13,451 nucleotides of DNA, from NCBI GenBank assembly GCA_027062985.1, contig JAMOSR010000009.1, forward strand, positions 1 to 13,451, in the 5' to 3' direction. The notes beneath the pieces are model-generated. The model made no database searches and was not told where the DNA came from. It saw nothing but the letters and a program-made list of their open reading frames with translations. The DNA comes from Nautiliaceae bacterium. Lineage in GTDB: Bacteria > Campylobacterota > Campylobacteria > Campylobacterales > Nautiliaceae. How positions within the stretch are numbered: position 1 is the first letter of the stretch; every line of letters begins with the position of its first letter. Of this stretch, positions 1 to 5,582 are shown in pieces. The position numbers and the translations under genes were made by a program.

Positions 1-170
1 GTAGGCACTATCCAGTTAACCATAGGGTCAATTCCCATATCCATCATTTTTTGCTGAGTATAAGGCAGTAAATCTTCCGTACCTTCTCTTACGCAGCTAG
101 GTTTTGGAAAACTAGGAGGTCTTTTGACCTGACACATAAACATTATATTTTTTGGTTTTGGCATTTGCAT
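1..170 (-). CDS. Thioredoxin-like [2Fe-2S] ferredoxin domain protein (5' part; runs off the window)
   Basis: Only the first 56 codons are inside the window. The N-terminus reads MQMPKPKNIMFMCQVKRPP and has two cysteines, C13 and C26, in the 'PKP-x-IF-x-C ... P-x-P-S-C' layout typical of the thioredoxin-fold [2Fe-2S] ferredoxins (related to the NuoE/HydA-accessory ferredoxin fold), where the first cysteine pair helps hold the cluster. The second cysteine pair expected further on is outside the window. Start chosen at 170 because AGGAG (176-180) lies 5 nt upstream; the second ATG (164) would give 11 nt spacing, although its product MPKPK... resembles family starts. It has its own -10 box and so is probably separate from the operon upstream. 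The electron-transfer partner cannot be told from this fragment. Confidence 0.72.
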   Translation of the reverse strand, partial: MQMPKPKNIMFMCQVKRPPSFPKPSCVREGTEDLLPYTQQKMMDMGIDPMVNWIVP

Positions 171-192
171 GCACACTCCTTTTTTTAGCCCT

Positions 193-198
193 ATTATA
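193..198 (-). promoter_or_regulatory. -10 box of the ferredoxin gene promoter
   Basis: The minus strand reads TATAAT at 198-193, with no convincing -35 hexamer 16-18 nt upstream, the usual state of Campylobacterota housekeeping promoters. The predicted start is near A186, giving a leader of about 16 nt before the ATG at 170. The 58-nt gap after the macrodomain gene holds no strong terminator, only a weak AT-rich TTAA...TTAA hairpin, so read-through from the long operon is also possible. Confidence 0.5.
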
Positions 199-228
199 TC
201 TTAAAGCATTAACTTTTTATTAATTGTA

Positions 229-687
229 TCAAATTTTCTCGATTAAAATAATTCTCGCCCTTAAAGGCTCAAAATACTTCTTCATAACCTTCCTCACAAC
301 CGTCTTGTCAAGTCCCCCGACTCCCGTACCGAGATACGGAGTAATTACCAGCGCGTCTTTATCGCTGAGATACTCGGCTATATTTTTACATATTTTTTCT
401 ATTCTTTCATAATCCGGGGCTATTTCCACAGCCCCCGGTTTGTAATCCATAACAGCTGCGTGAATTGCCCATTTATACTCTTCACAGGGATAAACCGTCA
501 CAGCTATATCGCCGGGATTCAAAAATCCGTGTTTTTCTGTCCATTCATCCATTACAGCCTGAAGTTTAGGACACATCATCTTTAAAACACCGCTGACACC
601 GCTTCCGAGTTTTAATATCGTATTACTTGGATTTACTATATAATCACCTCTGAAATCCCTGATATCTCCTTTAACTATTTCAAACAT
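229..687 (-). CDS. Macrodomain protein (ADP-ribose-binding fold), 152 aa
   Basis: Stand-alone macrodomain. The N-terminal block GDIRDFRGDYIVNPSN (residues 7-22) matches the family's 'GDIT...IVNAAN' signature, with asparagines N19 and N22. It is followed by GSGVSG (28-33), corresponding to the usual G-G-G-V-D/S-G ribose/phosphate loop, and GTGVGG (120-125), the second phosphate-binding loop. Macrodomains bind ADP-ribose or related nucleotides, and some remove ADP-ribose from proteins or O-acetyl-ADP-ribose. Here 'PSN' replaces the common 'AAN', so hydrolase activity is uncertain. The start overlaps the murE end by 13 nt, and a possible GGGAG SD lies about 11 nt upstream inside murE, which suggests translational coupling. 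It is the last gene of the long unit. The fold is fairly sure; substrate and role are unknown. Confidence 0.8.
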   Translation of the reverse strand: MFEIVKGDIRDFRGDYIVNPSNTILKLGSGVSGVLKMMCPKLQAVMDEWTEKHGFLNPGDIAVTVYPCEEYKWAIHAAVMDYKPGAVEIAPDYERIEKICKNIAEYLSDKDALVITPYLGTGVGGLDKTVVRKVMKKYFEPLRARIILIEKI

Positions 688-1919
688 TCTTTTACCGTCT
701 CCCTGTCGCTGTAATCTATTTTTTTGTGGCAGTATTCAATATAATTTTCATCGCCTTTACCCAAAAGCATTAAAACCATATTGTTTTCCTTAGCTATTTT
801 TAACGCTTTTTTTATAGCTTTTTTTCTGTCGGTTATTACCTCAAAAGAAGTGTTTTGAATGCCTTTTGATATTTCCTTACAAATATTTTCAACATTTTCA
901 CATCTTGGATTATCTTCTGTAAGAATTATATAATCGGCAAATTTATCTGCAACCTCTCCCATTAAATATCTTTTATCCCTGTCTCGGTTACCGCCTGCAC
1001 CGAAAACAACAATTTTTTTACCCTTAACAGCACTTAATACTTTCTCCATCCCGTCAGGCGTGTGGGCAAAATCGATAATCACCAAAGGGTTGTTTGAAAC
1101 TATTTCCATCCTGCCGGGTACGCCTTTGAAATATTTCAATTGAGAATTGAGAATGGAGAATGGAGAATTAGTTAAAATCTCAACAGTTTTTAAAGCAAGA
1201 GAAAAGTTCATCTTATTAAATTCACCCGCCATCAGAATATCCTCAACTACAGGTTTATCTAAAACATGTAAATTTTTTTTATGTATTTTAAATTCATATC
1301 CCATTACGTTTACAAGTGAAAAATTTGAATTCTCAATTCTCAATTCTCCATTCTCAATTTTTAAAAGTTTTCCATTTATTATTTTAATGCTTTCATCTTG
1401 AAAAAAAGACTCTTTTGCTTTTTTATATTCTTCCATGCTTTTATGAAAATCAAGATGGTCCTGAGAAAAAGAGGTCAAAATCTTGGCACTAAAATCAATC
1501 CCCTCAATCCTGTTTTGAACAATGGCATGTGAAGATACTTCCATGATAAAAAAATCGGGTTTATATTTAAAAGCCCTTTTGATAGTGGTAAAAACAGGAG
1601 GGGTTGTAAGTGTTTTTCCTTCTTTTTTTTCTCCGTTAAAATAAAAACCCTCGGTTCCCTGAATACCAACAGAATATCCAAAAGATTGCAACAAATATCC
1701 CAAAACAAAAGCCGTAGTTGTTTTCCCGTTTGTACCGGTTATTCCTATAAATTTTGTTTTAAGATTAAGCTCCCTTAAAAGCTCTTTTGGAGTTGTAAAG
1801 TTTTTAATATTCCGGGCATATTTTGAGTTTTGAGAGGTTTTTAAAAAGAGCTTGGAGGGGGAGAGCTCTTTTGTATTGTCTGTTATTAAATCATTGTTTA
1901 AGTAATGAATTAAATCCAT
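675..1919 (-). CDS. murE: MurE, UDP-MurNAc-L-Ala-D-Glu:meso-diaminopimelate ligase (414 aa)
   Basis: Cytoplasmic Mur ligase that adds the third amino acid of the peptidoglycan stem peptide using ATP. Visible motifs: P-loop GITGTNGKTT (59-68), the SSHA...R block at 129-137, DHLDFH with YKKAKESFF (154-172; K169 would be the carbamylated lysine), GVPGRME (266-272), and DNPR (336-339), which in MurE specifies meso-DAP rather than lysine. At 414 aa it is shorter than the E. coli enzyme (about 495), mostly because the domain before the P-loop is only about 58 residues, as in other Campylobacterota. Two segments, about residues 187-198 (KIENGELRIEN) and 251-261 (NSPFSILNSQL), are encoded by heptamer arrays and look like inserted linkers. 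It overlaps the small gene upstream by 29 nt and the macrodomain gene by 13 nt. The start is preceded by AGAG about 7 nt upstream. Confidence 0.95.
   Translation of the reverse strand: MDLIHYLNNDLITDNTKELSPSKLFLKTSQNSKYARNIKNFTTPKELLRELNLKTKFIGITGTNGKTTTAFVLGYLLQSFGYSVGIQGTEGFYFNGEKKEGKTLTTPPVFTTIKRAFKYKPDFFIMEVSSHAIVQNRIEGIDFSAKILTSFSQDHLDFHKSMEEYKKAKESFFQDESIKIINGKLLKIENGELRIENSNFSLVNVMGYEFKIHKKNLHVLDKPVVEDILMAGEFNKMNFSLALKTVEILTNSPFSILNSQLKYFKGVPGRMEIVSNNPLVIIDFAHTPDGMEKVLSAVKGKKIVVFGAGGNRDRDKRYLMGEVADKFADYIILTEDNPRCENVENICKEISKGIQNTSFEVITDRKKAIKKALKIAKENNMVLMLLGKGDENYIEYCHKKIDYSDRETVKECLK
1139..1169 (+). repeat. Heptamer array A: four ATKGAGA units plus ATT, inside murE
   Basis: The plus strand reads ATTGAGA twice then ATGGAGA twice (1139-1166), followed by ATT. 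It lies antisense within murE and is read there as NSPFSILNSQL, immediately before the conserved GVPGRME segment. It is an inverted partner of the array at 1328-1358: 25 of 28 positions are complementary, with a spacer of about 158 nt. Confidence 0.9.
1328..1358 (-). repeat. Heptamer array B: four ATKGAGA units plus ATT, inside murE
   Basis: In the murE sense direction (minus strand) the units are ATTGAGA, ATGGAGA, ATTGAGA, ATTGAGA (1358-1331), followed by ATT. They encode KIENGELRIEN at about residues 187-198. It has the same unit family and the same four-unit length as the array at 1139-1169 but the opposite orientation, so the murE transcript could form a long hairpin between the two. Confidence 0.9.
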
Positions 1920-2178
1920 TAACTATCTCTATATCATTACTGTTTTGAAGCAGTTCTTCAAAATAACTTATTGCGTTTTCTTTAAAACCGTATTTTAATA
2001 AAATATCAAAAAAATCTAAAAGTTCTTCTTTCGTTTCAAAATAAACTTTTGTAGACAAAAGAACGTTTTCCAAATCCTCTTTTGATTTTATTAAATCCCT
2101 GATATCTTTAAAAGAAACAGCCTTTTCAGATTCCAACTGCGACAAAGAAACATCAAAATGAATATTTCGCAAGCTCAT
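1891..2178 (-). CDS. Small conserved-position protein of unknown function (95 aa)
   Basis: I do not recognise a domain. The product is acidic and mostly alpha-helical in appearance, with stretches such as KSKEDLENVLLSTKVYFET and a C-terminal FFDILLKYGFKENAISYF region, with no cysteine, signal peptide or membrane segment. It lies between nfu and murE; I recall a similarly placed small hypothetical gene between a NifU-like gene and murE in Campylobacter jejuni (around Cj1640), which would make it a conserved member of this cluster, but I cannot verify homology here. Start chosen at 2178 (MSLRNIHF) because GAGG lies about 9 nt upstream; ATGs at 2193 and 2199 are in frame but lack a visible SD. 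It overlaps nfu by 26 nt and murE by 29 nt, so the three are probably translationally coupled. Confidence 0.7.
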   Translation of the reverse strand: MSLRNIHFDVSLSQLESEKAVSFKDIRDLIKSKEDLENVLLSTKVYFETKEELLDFFDILLKYGFKENAISYFEELLQNSNDIEIVNGFNSLLKQ

Positions 2179-2449
2179 CCAATTTATCCTCATATCCATG
2201 AGGTACGTTCATAACAACCAAATCAGGATGTATTTTTTCTTTCAGGGCTTTTTCAATACCGTATTTTAAAGTAGCGCCTGCACTCGCACATCCTACACAT
2301 CCGCCCTGAAGCTGAACGAAAACAACAGGTTTTTTTACATCAATCAATGTAACATCGCCTCCATCCATTTGAAGCATAGGGCGGATTTCTTCAAGTACTC
2401 CCGCCACCGCTTCTTTTAAGTCTTCGTTAGAAAAAGGAATATCCGCCAT
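2153..2449 (-). CDS. NifU C-terminal-domain (Nfu-type) Fe-S cluster carrier, 98 aa
   Basis: Stand-alone Nfu domain. It binds a [4Fe-4S] cluster between two subunits through a CxxC motif and hands it to apo-proteins. The signature is seen as MDGGDVTLIDV (28-38) and GGCVGCASAG (49-58), with cysteines C51 and C54. There is no N-terminal IscU-like scaffold domain, so this is the carrier class and not full NifU. AGGAG (2456-2460) lies 6 nt before the ATG and overlaps the end of rplQ; only one base separates the two genes, so nfu is an extension of the ribosomal-protein operon. Confidence 0.92.
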   Translation of the reverse strand: MADIPFSNEDLKEAVAGVLEEIRPMLQMDGGDVTLIDVKKPVVFVQLQGGCVGCASAGATLKYGIEKALKEKIHPDLVVMNVPHGYEDKLDELAKYSF

Positions 2450-2450
2450 A

Positions 2451-2822
2451 TTATTCTCCTACGAATTCAATAATACACATCTCCGCAGCGTCACCTCTTC
2501 TAAATCTTGTTTTAATTATTTTAGTATATCCGCCGTTTCTGTTTACATATTGAGGAGCTATTTCTTCAATAAGTTTTTTAGTAGCGGCTTTTGCTCTTTC
2601 GTTACTTCCTAGTTTTGAATATACATATCTGTGTGTATTCAAATCAGGATTTTTTTTAGCTTTAGTAACTATTTTTTCAATATATCTTCTAAGTTCTTTA
2701 GCTTTTGGAACGGTAGTTTCAATACTTCCGTGTTCGATTAAATCGCAAGCCAAGTTTCTAAGAAGCGCTCTTCTGTGTTCGCTGTCGCGCCCTAACTTTC
2801 TGTAACCGTGCTTATGTCTCAT
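2451..2822 (-). CDS. rplQ: 50S ribosomal protein L17 (123 aa)
   Basis: Large-subunit protein located near the exit tunnel. The N-terminus MRHKHGYRKLGRDSEHRRALL is the highly conserved L17 start, and the whole domain is present up to GDAAEMCIIEFV. Its start codon shares a base with the rpoA stop (TAATG), the classic rpoA-rplQ coupling. Length is normal for the short bacterial form. Confidence 0.98.
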   Translation of the reverse strand: MRHKHGYRKLGRDSEHRRALLRNLACDLIEHGSIETTVPKAKELRRYIEKIVTKAKKNPDLNTHRYVYSKLGSNERAKAATKKLIEEIAPQYVNRNGGYTKIIKTRFRRGDAAEMCIIEFVGE

Positions 2823-3823
2823 TACTCTTCTCCTTTAAGTTTAGCAAGTTTTTCTTCTATAGCCTTTTTGACTTCAAGAGGCAATGTTTTTGTAATAGAA
2901 AAACCAATCTCTTCCAATTTTTCAAAAATTTCTTCTAATGATTTTGTTCCTAAATTTTTAATGTTAGCTATTTTTTCTTTGCCCATTAATACAAGTTCAC
3001 CTACATATTTAATCCCGGCCCTATCAAGAGCGTTAAAGCTTCTGCTTCTTAAATTCAAACTTTCAATAGGTTCAAACAAAATATTATATTCTTCAGGAAG
3101 TTCAACATTTTCCGCTTTTTTAGGCTCAAGTTTAAACTCTTTCGAAAATACGCTGAACTGATTTAAATAGTTGTTAACCGCATCTTTAAAAGCGTCGATA
3201 GGGTCAACCTGTCCGTCCGTTTCAACCTCAAAAATAACTTTTTCAAAATTAGGGTCGTCTTCGATTAAGATATTCTCAATATTGTATACCACTTTTTTAA
3301 TAGGAGAAAAATACGCATCAAGTCCTATATAACCTTCGGGAAGTTCATCTCTATAATTTTCGACAGCGACAAATCCCATTCCTTTTTTTATAATAATGCT
3401 CAGTTTTAATTCGCCTTCTTCATTTAAAGTGGCTATATATTCATCAGGGGTAACGACATCAACTTCATCGTTAATTAAATCTTCTCCTCTGATTTCTTTA
3501 GGACCTACAAACGTATAATTAACCGTGATTTCTTTTTTTTCAGGGTCTTTAATCTTAAATCTTATATTTTTAAGATTTATAATAAAGCTGGCAACATCTT
3601 CCAGCATACCTTTTAAAGAATCAAATTCGTGTTTTACCCCTTCGATTTTTAAAGCAACTGGAGCATATCCCGCAGTTGCCGCAATTAAAACTCTTCTAAT
3701 CGGATGGGCTGCACTTACTCCAAAACCGGCTTCAAAAGGATAAACCTCGATTTTTGCGAGATTTCCCTCTTTTTGATAAGAAAATTCGGTTGGAATTAAA
3801 ACTTCTGTTTTTATTTTATTCAT
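2822..3823 (-). CDS. rpoA: DNA-directed RNA polymerase subunit alpha (333 aa)
   Basis: The alpha dimer is the platform for assembly of beta and beta', and its C-terminal domain contacts UP elements and activators. The N-terminal domain (about 1-230) contains GFGVSAAHPIRRVL, where enteric alpha has TLGNALRR; the AHP-RR version is what I know from Campylobacter-type alpha and supports the taxonomic call. HEFDSLKGMLEDV is conserved. The C-terminal domain (about 250-330) keeps the DNA-contact residues R261 and N264 (equivalent to E. coli R265 and N268) and NLGTKSLEEI. It lies 13 nt after rpsD and shares one base with rplQ. Confidence 0.98.
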   Translation of the reverse strand: MNKIKTEVLIPTEFSYQKEGNLAKIEVYPFEAGFGVSAAHPIRRVLIAATAGYAPVALKIEGVKHEFDSLKGMLEDVASFIINLKNIRFKIKDPEKKEITVNYTFVGPKEIRGEDLINDEVDVVTPDEYIATLNEEGELKLSIIIKKGMGFVAVENYRDELPEGYIGLDAYFSPIKKVVYNIENILIEDDPNFEKVIFEVETDGQVDPIDAFKDAVNNYLNQFSVFSKEFKLEPKKAENVELPEEYNILFEPIESLNLRSRSFNALDRAGIKYVGELVLMGKEKIANIKNLGTKSLEEIFEKLEEIGFSITKTLPLEVKKAIEEKLAKLKGEE

Positions 3824-3836
3824 TTTTTAGCCCCTA

Positions 3837-4463
3837 TTATTTAGAGTATAGCTCAACTACTAGTCTCTCATCTACTGGAATATTTACTTCACTTCTCTCA
3901 GGAATTCTTTGGAACACCCCTACCATTTTTTCTTTGTCAACATCAACCCAAGGAGCTATACCTGTTTGAGCCGTAAGTTCTAAAGCTCTTTGAATTTGAG
4001 GGTTGTTTTTTGATTTTTCTCTGATTTCAATTCTATCCCCCTCTTTAACTAAATAAGAAGGAATATTTACTTTTTTCCCGTTTACAAGTACATGCCCATG
4101 AGTTACAAGTTGTCTTGCAAATCTTCTAGTAGTGGCAAATCCCATTCTGTAAACTACGTTATCAAGTCTTCTTTCAAGAAGTCTGATAAGGTTTTCCCCC
4201 GTACTTCCTTCTTGTCTGTTTGCCTCTTTAAAAAATCTTCTAAACTGCTTTTCAAGAACACCGTAATAATACTTAATTTTTTGTTTTTCTCTTAACTGTT
4301 GTCCGTATTCTGAAATTTTTGTTCTTCTTTGCCCGTGTTGTCCAGGCGCGTAAGGTCTTCTGTCAAGCGCAGATTTACCTGCAAGTCTTCTTTCACCTTT
4401 TAATTCTAAACTAACACCAAGTCTTCTTTCAATTCTTTCAACAGGTCCTGTATATCTAGCCAT
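3837..4463 (-). CDS. rpsD: 30S ribosomal protein S4 (208 aa)
   Basis: Primary 16S rRNA-binding protein that nucleates 30S assembly. It begins MARYTGPVERIERRLG and contains the S4 RNA-binding domain at about 98-160 (RRLDNVVYRMGFATTRRFAR, then HGHVLVNGKKVNIPSY). No zinc-binding cysteines are present near the N-terminus, so it is the zinc-free form. In gamma-proteobacteria S4 represses the alpha operon by binding its leader pseudoknot; because rpsD sits in this same operon, S4 is the prime candidate ligand of the structured leader at 5355-5461. It lies 2 nt downstream of rpsK. Confidence 0.98.
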   Translation of the reverse strand: MARYTGPVERIERRLGVSLELKGERRLAGKSALDRRPYAPGQHGQRRTKISEYGQQLREKQKIKYYYGVLEKQFRRFFKEANRQEGSTGENLIRLLERRLDNVVYRMGFATTRRFARQLVTHGHVLVNGKKVNIPSYLVKEGDRIEIREKSKNNPQIQRALELTAQTGIAPWVDVDKEKMVGVFQRIPERSEVNIPVDERLVVELYSK

Positions 4464-4465
4464 CG

Positions 4466-4858
4466 TTACACCCTTCTTCTTTTTCTTGGTCTACAACCAT
4501 TATGCGGTAATGGAGTAATATCTTTCATCCATAAAACTTTAATTCCGTCAATAGCACCTACTGTTTTAACGGCAGTTTCTCTACCGCCTCCAGGTCCTTG
4601 TACTTTAATTCCAACTTCTTTAATACCATATTCTTTAGCTTTTGCCATTGCATCTTCTACAGCTTGTTGAGCAGCAAAAGGAGTTGATTTTTTGCTTCCT
4701 TTAAAACCTAAAGCACCAGCAGAGCTCCAGCATAAAGCATTACCCATTTCATCGGTTACAGTTATCATAGTATTATTAAAAGTAGCTGCGATATATACTA
4801 CACCGCGTCCAACTTGTTTTTTAATTTTTTTCTTTTTAGTTAATTTTCTTTTTGCCAT
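4466..4858 (-). CDS. rpsK: 30S ribosomal protein S11 (130 aa)
   Basis: Platform protein of the small subunit that contacts 16S rRNA near the mRNA exit site. Typical blocks are VGRGVVYIAATFNNTMITVTD, GFKGSKKSTPFAAQQA and the basic tail HNGCRPRKRRRV. Two ATG codons are adjacent (4861 and 4858); the second is preferred because AGGGG lies 6 nt from it and only 3 nt from the first. The gap to rpsM is 10 nt. Confidence 0.97.
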   Translation of the reverse strand: MAKRKLTKKKKIKKQVGRGVVYIAATFNNTMITVTDEMGNALCWSSAGALGFKGSKKSTPFAAQQAVEDAMAKAKEYGIKEVGIKVQGPGGGRETAVKTVGAIDGIKVLWMKDITPLPHNGCRPRKRRRV

Positions 4859-4868
4859 CATCTACCCC

Positions 4869-5237
4869 TTATTTCGCTTTTGCGCCGACAGTTTTTCTTT
4901 TACCTTTTCTGGTACGCGCATTTGTTTTAGTTCTCTGACCTCTAACAGGTAGTCCGCGTCTGTGTCTAAGACCTCTGTAGCATCCTAAGTCCATAAGCTC
5001 TTTAATATTAAGCTGAACTATTTTTCTAAGCTCACCTTCAACAATGTAATTACTTTGAATTTCTTTATTTAAAACAGATATTTCTTCTTCGGTAAGTTCG
5101 TAAACTCTTTTTTCAGGGTCTATTCCTGTGTCTTTAAGTATTTTTCTGCTTGTTGTAAGACCGATTCCGTAAATATACGGAAGTGCGTATTCGATTTTTT
5201 TCTTTTTAGGTAAGTCGATACCAGCAATTCTCGCCAT
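4869..5237 (-). CDS. rpsM: 30S ribosomal protein S13 (122 aa)
   Basis: Head protein of the small subunit that forms intersubunit bridges and contacts the P-site tRNA through its basic tail. It starts MARIAGIDLPKKKKIEYAL, has the helix-two-turn-helix region around residues 15-60, the conserved CYRGLRHRRGLPVRGQRTKT block at about 87-106, and a lysine-rich end. It follows rpmJ by 3 nt, the standard order. Confidence 0.98.
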   Translation of the reverse strand: MARIAGIDLPKKKKIEYALPYIYGIGLTTSRKILKDTGIDPEKRVYELTEEEISVLNKEIQSNYIVEGELRKIVQLNIKELMDLGCYRGLRHRRGLPVRGQRTKTNARTRKGKRKTVGAKAK

Positions 5238-5240
5238 GTT

Positions 5241-5354
5241 TTATCCTTGTCTTTGTTTATGTCTTGGATTTTCACAAATTACCCTAACAATGCCTTTTCT
5301 TTTAACGATTTTGCATTTAGGACAAATTTTTTTAACTGATGCTCTAACTTTCAT
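5241..5354 (-). CDS. rpmJ: 50S ribosomal protein L36 (37 aa)
   Basis: Short gene. The translation begins MKVRASVKKICPKCK, continues through KIVKRKGIVRVICEN and ends PRHKQRQG. It has the zinc-ribbon residues C11, C14, C27 and H32, so it is the zinc-binding (C+) form of L36. GGAG (5360-5363) lies 5 nt before the ATG. It is the first gene of the alpha operon here; infA and secY, which often sit just upstream, are absent, and the neighbour upstream is an unrelated permease with its own hairpins. An in-frame ATG at 5417 is rejected as the start. Confidence 0.97.
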   Translation of the reverse strand: MKVRASVKKICPKCKIVKRKGIVRVICENPRHKQRQG

Positions 5355-5461
5355 AACTTCTCCCTTTGTTTTTATAGACAATACCCCCTTAGGTACAAAG
5401 ACCAGCCCTTGCAACATTTAATTAAAATAAATGATGCAAAGCCTCTTTTACGTTCAGGGGG
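5355..5461 (-). promoter_or_regulatory. Structured rpmJ/alpha-operon leader (hairpin plus candidate pseudoknot)
   Basis: The leader of about 105 nt can form three helices (minus-strand sense). P1: CCCCCU (5461-5456) with AGGGGG (5389-5384). Inner hairpin: UUGCAUCAUUUA (5439-5428) with UAAAUGUUGCAA (5420-5409), 11 of 12 positions paired around one U-U mismatch and a 7-nt loop, extendable outward by C-G, U-G, G-C and A-U pairs around one G-G mismatch. P2: CUUUGU (5400-5395) with ACAAAG (5369-5364), just 5' of and touching the GGGAG Shine-Dalgarno. The order P1-5', P2-5', P1-3', P2-3' makes an H-type pseudoknot. An alternative small hairpin, GUACC (5396-5392) with GGUAU (5385-5381), would compete with it. 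In enteric bacteria S4 represses this operon through a leader pseudoknot; the same use here is inference. Confidence 0.55.
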
Positions 5462-5466
5462 ATGGA

Positions 5467-5475
5467 ATTATATCA
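5467..5475 (-). promoter_or_regulatory. Extended -10 promoter of the rpmJ operon
   Basis: The minus strand reads TGATATAAT at 5475-5467, an extended -10 (TGnTATAAT) with a perfect hexamer. There is no clear -35 hexamer; the upstream region is the T-rich complement of the heptamer array at 5493-5520. The predicted transcription start is about 5460-5463, at the run of C residues that begins the P1 helix of the leader. Confidence 0.7.
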
Positions 5476-5492
5476 TATAAATACATAATAAA

Positions 5493-5523
5493 GTGAAAAG
5501 TGAAAAATGAAAAATGAAAAATG
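5493..5523 (+). repeat. Heptamer array C: four RTGAAAA units plus ATG, upstream of the rpmJ promoter
   Basis: The plus strand reads GTGAAAA twice and ATGAAAA twice (5493-5520), followed by ATG. On the minus strand it gives a T-rich tract at about -34 to -61 from the predicted rpmJ start, i.e. the -35/UP-element position. It has the same 4 x 7 architecture as the arrays in murE and at murG. Confidence 0.88.
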
Positions 5524-5545
5524 AGTAAAATTCTTAGTTTATTAT

Positions 5546-5578
5546 TTCCTTAAAAAAAGGAAAAGAGTAAAAACTCTT
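5546..5578 (-). terminator. Tandem hairpins after the purine permease gene (possible terminator)
   Basis: On the minus strand, 5 nt after the permease stop, AAGAGT-TTTT-ACTCTT (5578-5563) forms a 6-bp stem followed by TTTTCC and a T7 tract. The downstream TTCCTT...AAGGAA (5562-5546) is a second, alternative hairpin whose loop contains the T tract. GC content of the stems is low, so termination strength is uncertain. Confidence 0.5.
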
Positions 5579-5582
5579 AATT

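Noticed and set aside
1139..1358. CRISPR array or insertion-sequence ends
   Set aside because: Units are only 7 bp, contiguous and without spacers; the segment between arrays is normal murE coding sequence, and there is no transposase or target duplication.
1147..1401. Plus-strand reading frame across murE (84 codons), and similar antisense frames elsewhere
   Set aside because: These are shadows of real genes on the other strand; no SD, promoter or recognisable domain.
2157..2199. Longer start (2199, MDMRINW...) for the small unknown gene
   Set aside because: No SD precedes 2199 or 2193, whereas GAGG precedes 2178; the longer form remains possible.
5241..5417. Upstream in-frame ATG (5417) extending rpmJ by 21 codons
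   Set aside because: It lies inside the strong hairpin, lacks an SD, and L36 proteins start at MKVRASVK; the ATG at 5354 has GGAG at 5 nt.
5404..5445. Reading the leader hairpin as a terminator of an upstream transcript
   Set aside because: No T-run follows it on either strand; it sits between a promoter and the rpmJ SD, so a leader element fits better.
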